Source of the DNA: Spodoptera frugiperda
Lineage: Eukaryota; Arthropoda; Insecta; Lepidoptera; Noctuidae
NCBI RefSeq assembly: GCF_023101765.2
Contig: NC_064215.1
Location: forward strand, 10,416,001-10,480,000
Direction: 5' to 3'
DNA length: 64,000 nt
Shown: piece after piece, positions 58,910 to 64,000 of the stretch
How the letters are laid out: the number at the start of each line of letters is the position of its first letter
How positions within the stretch are numbered: position 1 is the stretch's first letter
The notes under the pieces: generated by a model
What the model saw: the letters and a program-made list of their open reading frames with translations, nothing else
The model's database searches: none
Told to the model about the DNA's origin: nothing
Program-made: the position numbers and the translations under genes

Positions 58910-61900
58910 CTACAGAGAGAAGAATTTAAGGAAGGCCGCGGGAGGGACGGGGTGCGGAGGGAGAGGGCCACCGGCCTCCTTGAGCCTCTCGCGGTACTCC
59001 GGGCACTGGTCGGCTATGCAGGGGTGTCCCAGCGAACGCCAGAACAGGCACTTACAGTGGCGACAGAGGGATAGTGTCTCAGCAAACTGCGCGTCTTCTC
59101 GGAGACCGTACATCCTTGAAGAAAATTGTTTTGTTAAATAACTATAAAATACTAGCTACTTCCGCGCGGTTTCACCCGCTCTGCTTGGCTCCTATTGGTC
59201 ATAGCGTGATAAATGCACTATTCAACACAAAAAGAATTATTCAAATCGGACCAGTAGTTCTGGAGATTAGCGCGTTCAAACAAACAAACTCTTCAGCTTT
59301 ATATTATTAGTATAGATTATTTAGTACAAAATACGGAGCCTAGAACTATGCCTGCTGTAAATACGACAAAATTGACTCATTATAAGTTATGTTGGGTATT
59401 ATTGCCATTTTACTTACTTCCTAAGCTGATGGAAGAGCTTCTTCCAGTCAAACTCCTTCTCATCAGCAATATCTTCCTTATTCTTGGCGAGGGCCGCATC
59501 AATCTGTTGCTGGGTGAAGTGGAAGTTCACCAGCTCACGCCAGATACGCTGCTCATTGCATACTGAGGCCATTACTGTCCATGCTGATGAAGCAGCCTGG
59601 AGAATGAAAAAAGTTAATCATTGAAATGTAGTAAACAGTGAAGGAAATGTATTTTGTCAGGACAAATTTTATATGGAAACGTGTTTAAAGGAATTAACGA
59701 CATCACCCTATTTAAGTCGAAATTGTAAACCACACTGTATAATATGAGCTCTGGATATGGATGCATTAAAGTGATTTGATTTGAGTATAACCTATTTTCT
59801 TCTACACGTAGTAACGTTATTTTAAATGTGATATACTTTTTTTTTTTCTGAGGGGGAAAATCATCCAATGACTTCTCCCGCCTTGGGCGAGGCGGGAGGG
59901 AGTGTCAGACTCTTACTGACTTAAAACCACCCCTTTCCTTCTCCTGCTTTGAGCCGGAGCCCCGGTAACCTTTTACGTTGTCCGCAGCTCCGGATCTGGC
60001 ATCAGCCCTACTGGGCCCCATCTGTGGTGGTCTGATTTAAGGCGCGCGCGGAACGCAATGCGCCGTACACCCGGGTCTGGTTCTGGCCGGGCGGCGAGCT
60101 ATTGCTCGCCGTCCGCAAAATGTGATATACTAATTTCGCTACACAGTTTTCCAGCTGTTTGTTTCACGTTTTTAGTTTTGGCAATATACCATACTAGAGA
60201 CATTTGTAGTAGTTTTCGCGTGCATTATTACACTTACATAGATACTATTATGTATGAAGATAAGTACTTACATCTAAATCCCTGTGATCCGATATCCTTA
60301 GGAGTATTTCTCTGATACATTCTTCAGGTAAGTCGTGGAGCTTCGGCACTACCTCTGGTCCCGGCTAAAAGAGAAAAAGAACTCATTCAAACTTCGTCTA
60401 TCGTTGCGAGCGTAACCGCCAAGAAATGGCGTATCGCTTCCTAGATTGAGCAAAATATTATAGTGTTGTTCGATTTACGAAAATTAGTAAGATTATTGTC
60501 TGCAATATTTCAATATGATTAAACCATCAGGTGAATAGGTTGAAAACTGTAAGACCAAGTCGAAAATGTCCAAATGCTTTTCTATTTACTGCTGAGGACT
60601 ATGAGGAGCTTCTAATTTCTACAAAGATACACATTGGTGTCTGTCTGTCTGTCTTGTACGTTTGTTAAGCTCTCGATTTAACCACGAGTGGTCGAATACA
60701 AACGACCAGGCGCATTGAGTGCTCCAACCGTTTGGAGCACTGCCAGAATGCCCTTAACAGAAAATAGCACTAAATGAGCGGTTCTCTGGCGTTCGGACAA
60801 GATAGATTGTCCAATTGCTGTCCAAAATAAAGCTTTTGTGAATTTTATCGCGAATTTAATAATATATGAGATTGCTGTAATCTGGCAGGTTTTGATCGAT
60901 GAGAGGTTCGTAAACAGCCTTAAATAGGAAGGAGAAATATACAGCAAAAATAGTTAGGATTAAAAAAAGTGAGGAAGAAAATGTTTTCAATAGTCCCAAA
61001 TTCTTATGTGCCAATTGCGTGAACATTTTAAACAGCAATCTCTATCATGCCCGTTAAGCGTGGACATTTTGGGACAAGGCCCAAAACTAGCACTGAACTG
61101 TCACATGCTATTGTATGACAATATCAAACCCTAATCTACCTACTTTTTATGGTATAAGCCGGTAAACGAGAGATGGAGTACCTGATGGTAAGCGTAATAA
61201 TCGCGTCCCATGCACACTCGAAACACCAGAGGCGTTGCAAATACGTTACCAGATTTTTGAGGATTAGGTATTTAAGAGTTGTTGGGGAATCGGAGGTTGG
61301 CAAGATTGGTAATTGAGTCTCCAATAACCTCACTCATACAACGAAACAAACGCAAGCGTTGTTTCACGTCAATAATCTGTGAGGACGTGGTATCACTCCG
61401 GTCGAGCTGGCCCTTGGCGAAAATTTATCTCTAATAATCCCTATATATCTTTTATGGCATTAGAGTTTAGACCTAAAGCGAGAAGGTGAATGACATTTTT
61501 AAACTATCGATTTATAAGACCTGTCACACCACGCACACTATAATTGATGAGCTGCAGTTTGCAGTATAATAAATGGCATCTATCGGTGATTTATTAGTGA
61601 CGTATTCATTTGGCACTACTTCTAATTTGGGGTCGATATCATTGCATGTAGGTGCAATGCACTCCAAAGTGATACTTATAATCAAATACGTATTCATATC
61701 AATTAATCATCTGCATATTTTGTTCTTTAAATCGAATGCATGAAACTAATGTAACTAAAGAAACTGTTAAACTTCTTCAATCTCTTTTCGACGTCGTTTA
61801 TCATTATTAGTCGCAATACGACTGTTGCTGATTCCTAGGCCTTATTTTAATGGAGGGGTGATTTTGAAGCTTTTTTTGTATATACATATTAGTCCCTACT

Positions 61901-63661
61901 TAGAGGAAGAAGAAGAAAATCATCACCAGGCGTTCGAGAAAAAGACATTACATTAGACTTTTGCGCGTTTACTTTAAAAGTAATTATGTTAAATCGTGTT
62001 ATCACAAACCTCTTGTATCCTAATACTATTGGCGATGCGGTTGATCCTCGCGATGGCGTGGTCGTGGTGGCCCCACAGCGCTCGCGAGCCGAGCGGTCGG
62101 CCCCAACACGACCGCTTCTCCGACTCACGCGCAGATGACACAGACATCACTAGCGCGCGGAGAGCGTTCAAGTTATGTTTTGATGTTGCCACTGGAATTT
62201 AGTTGTGATGGTTAGACTAGAATACAGTTTGGAATATTTTTAATAGTCGAATGACATCGCTTACAATGAGCAGACATGCTCATTTGCCGCTCATATACGA
62301 AAAAGTATTCGCCAGTTATGTTAAGTCTAGGAAGGTTGGCACCTGGCTTACCCAGGACACGATTACAATCTCCTTACTATCAGGTAGGTATACTGAGGTG
62401 TCCTAAATTAGAACTATTACTAATAATCCACCAATTTGACTCAATTAAGTCCAGATGACAATGTAATATTAAAAAAGGGGTAAAAATCCTGAAGTAAAGT
62501 CCCTCACCTTGATCAGCAAGTTGCTCCAACATGGACAGTAGCAGTTTCTGTGCAGCTCCGGGCAGGTGCGTGAGTCTCTGGCCGCCGACCAGTAGCTCCA
62601 GCAGGGCACAGATGTAGTTGAACCGCCGGACGTCACGCACTGCGGATGAGAAGTCCAGGCGACGCACCGCCTCCGATAGACCGTTGAAACCAGCAATCTG
62701 GAAGAAAAAAAGGTGGTAGTTTTTATAAGTTATCTCGTTTGTATACGATCGTGGGTATCATAAGACGGGAGCAATCAGCTAAGCTAAGCCTAATTGAAAC
62801 TTTATGAAAAGGTTTTCATGAATTAAAATCATGATACACCATAAAAACGTCCGGATTTCTTAATAGACATGTTTTTACTATCATTTACTGATGATACAAA
62901 TCAGCAAGCCAGTTTCAACTAAAGAATTAACACTTTCTAACGTCTGGCAATAATACCAATGTTGGCTAAAGATTTTATAACATTTTAACTAAAAGTCAAC
63001 ACTCTCAACAACTGATAATAAAGCCCAATTTGGCTTGAGATGTCTCGTGAAAAAATCTATTATCCTCTTTTATCCAAGCTACATAAAATTTTCTCAATAT
63101 CCTACTTTATGATAAGCAATATCATGTTAATTTGGGGACACATAAAATAAAACGGGAGTCTCTGATGCCGTGAAGAAATCTCATAAAAAAGTTATCAAAT
63201 CAGCCCTTAAACCCTTGCTATCGTAAGCTATCGGTTATCAGGAAAGAGGGTTGGGAGAGAAGGATTTATTAGAAACAGGGGACTATGTAGTGGAGTGGAG
63301 GGGTTTAGGATGTGGCCAGGGGCCTTAGTCTGCTATTACATTTGTGTCAGAATGGTCGATCACTGAGCAGTGCAAGAGGGACGGAGTTATGTAGGTTGTA
63401 TAGCTCTTAAGACCCCAGTATCTATTCACAAAGCTTGCTAAAGTAAGCATACGTGGGTATAGGCTTGGTATGCTGTAAATCCCTTGGATATTATAAGCTA
63501 GCCTCATATGCAGAAGAGTCCTATAGAGGAATAGATTGGTCTATTTATTGATGCCGATATAATCACTCACCTCTCTGGTACATTTGATTGTGATGTGACA
63601 ATGTGGAGGTATCCTGTTGACTCCATCTGAGCTCTTTTCACTTTCCTCGCCGTCTGAAGAC
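58910..63661 (-). CDS. FBXO25/32: F-box protein of the FBXO25/FBXO32 (atrogin-1) family, 5' end outside window
   Basis: F-box proteins of this family recruit substrates to an SCF ubiquitin ligase. Visible exons: 63661-63571, 62697-62508, 62191-62010, 60364-60272, 59596-59418, 59114-58910. All phases agree, giving about 312 residues. The first visible exon begins with two bases of its first codon missing, so earlier exons (the N-terminal TADGW-type region) lie beyond 64000. Conserved blocks: GLSEAVRRLDFSSAVRDVRR, FNYICALLELL, LPGAAQKLLLSMLEQLADQ, the F-box LHDLPEECIREILLRISDHR, RIWRELVNFHFT, then ETLSLCRHC, HPCIAD and the family-closing AFLKFF. The CRHC/CLFW/HPC residues may bind zinc. Insects appear to have one gene where vertebrates have two, so both names are given. 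Confidence 0.93.
59152..59318 (+). repeat. RTE-like 3' tail repeat in the F-box gene's last intron
   Basis: CTAGCTACTTCCGCGCGG, CACCCGCTCTGC, CCAGTAGTTCTGGAGATTAG and a TATTATTAGTATAGATTA end. It matches the ILK intron 1 copies but lacks the block between AGCGTGAT and ATAAATGC. Confidence 0.7.
59845..60118 (+). repeat. Dispersed repeat D, extended copy
   Basis: The core (CTTCTCCCGCCTTGGGCGAG to GCAGCTCCGG) is followed by the GC-rich extension with GGTCTGGTTCTGGCCGGGCG and GCTCGCCGTCCGC. This is the reverse-orientation partner of 10810-11072. Confidence 0.65.
61145..61415 (-). repeat. Dispersed repeat C in the F-box gene
   Basis: TACCTGATGGTAAGC, GAGGCGTTGCAAATACG, GTTGTTGGGGAATCGG, CAATAACCTCACTCATAC and ACTCCGGTCGAGCTGG follow the order of the 6418-6720 copy. 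Confidence 0.65.
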
Positions 63662-64000
63662 CTGCAAGCATGATGAACATATTAAGTGGATACCAATATA
63701 AAGTCGTAGACTAAATCGGTTCGTTAAGTTTGTTATGAAAATGAACTTTAAGATGTAGAAGTCTTATAAGAATTTCGAAGAAGTAGAGTACAGTAATTAA
63801 TGAAAAGAACCAAGCTTTGATCCAAGAAATGAGGCAGTACGAGCCTGTAATATCAAATCATACCATCTTCCAAAGATGATTTAGAATATTTCATAGTAAG
63901 CTGTTAATACGATTTTTAAAATCAAACACGCATGTGTGAGTAAATCGCGAAAGAAACCCACAGACGTCCTTAAATAAGTACCTGTCTAAATAACTTAGAT
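63662..64000. other. Intron of the F-box gene running off the window
   Basis: No exon seen. The next upstream exon must end with two bases of a codon and lie beyond the right edge. Confidence 0.6.

Noticed and set aside
60710..60745. Short inverted repeat GTGCTCCAA...TTTGGAGCAC
   Set aside because: A stem of about ten bases in intronic DNA, without other features. Too weak to list.

Overview
This looks like a stretch of nuclear genome from an insect, most likely a moth or butterfly, and perhaps a noctuid-like moth. The evidence is AT-rich DNA, spliced genes with GT-AG introns that encode conserved animal proteins, and dense interspersed repeats of lepidopteran type (tRNA-headed SINEs, RTE tails, R1-like and Jockey-like non-LTR remnants, PIF/Harbinger-like MITEs). 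The order is an inference from the repeats and protein resemblance; no database search was possible. Exon coordinates were assembled by hand from reading frame plus splice sites, and the phases close in every gene listed. Start codons are predictions.

Layout. Bases 1-6955 are intergenic and repeat-filled. At 6956-8298 (-) lies an EF-hand protein of uncertain family. After a repeat-bearing gap comes Uba2, the SUMO-activating enzyme subunit 2 (12154-15844, +). Next are a phosducin-like protein (18625-19434, -) and, head to head with it, a PELP1/Rix1-type ribosome-biogenesis protein (20031-28776, +) whose introns are packed with transposons. Then a THAP-domain protein derived from a PIF/Harbinger-type transposase (29216-30462, -) lies head to head with OSGEP/Kae1 of the KEOPS complex (30711-33282, +). 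RAB5IF (35055-36088, -) and MCMBP (36503-40566, -) follow. MCMBP is head to head with the U1A/U2B'' protein snf (41083-42146, +). Integrin-linked kinase ILK (42849-51795, +) follows, with a 4.3 kb first intron full of retrotransposon debris. A short COMMD3-like protein (55379-55624, +) comes next, and the window ends in the 3' part of an FBXO25/FBXO32-type F-box gene (58910-63661, -) whose 5' exons lie beyond the right edge.

The genes are mostly unrelated housekeeping functions (sumoylation, G-beta-gamma or tubulin/actin folding, pre-60S maturation, tRNA t6A, MCM unloading, splicing, integrin adhesion, COMMD trafficking, ubiquitin ligation). Nothing here works as an operon. Three divergent pairs with 250-600 bp between start codons may share promoters.

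The most unusual item is the THAP/PIF-derived gene. Its reading frame stays open from the zinc finger through the transposase helix-turn-helix to the transposase C-terminus, yet the segment expected to hold the first two catalytic aspartates is absent. About 3 kb away, in the last large intron of the PELP1 gene, sits a 512 bp PIF/Harbinger-type element with perfect 50 bp inverted repeats, a TAA target duplication and a small MADF-like reading frame.
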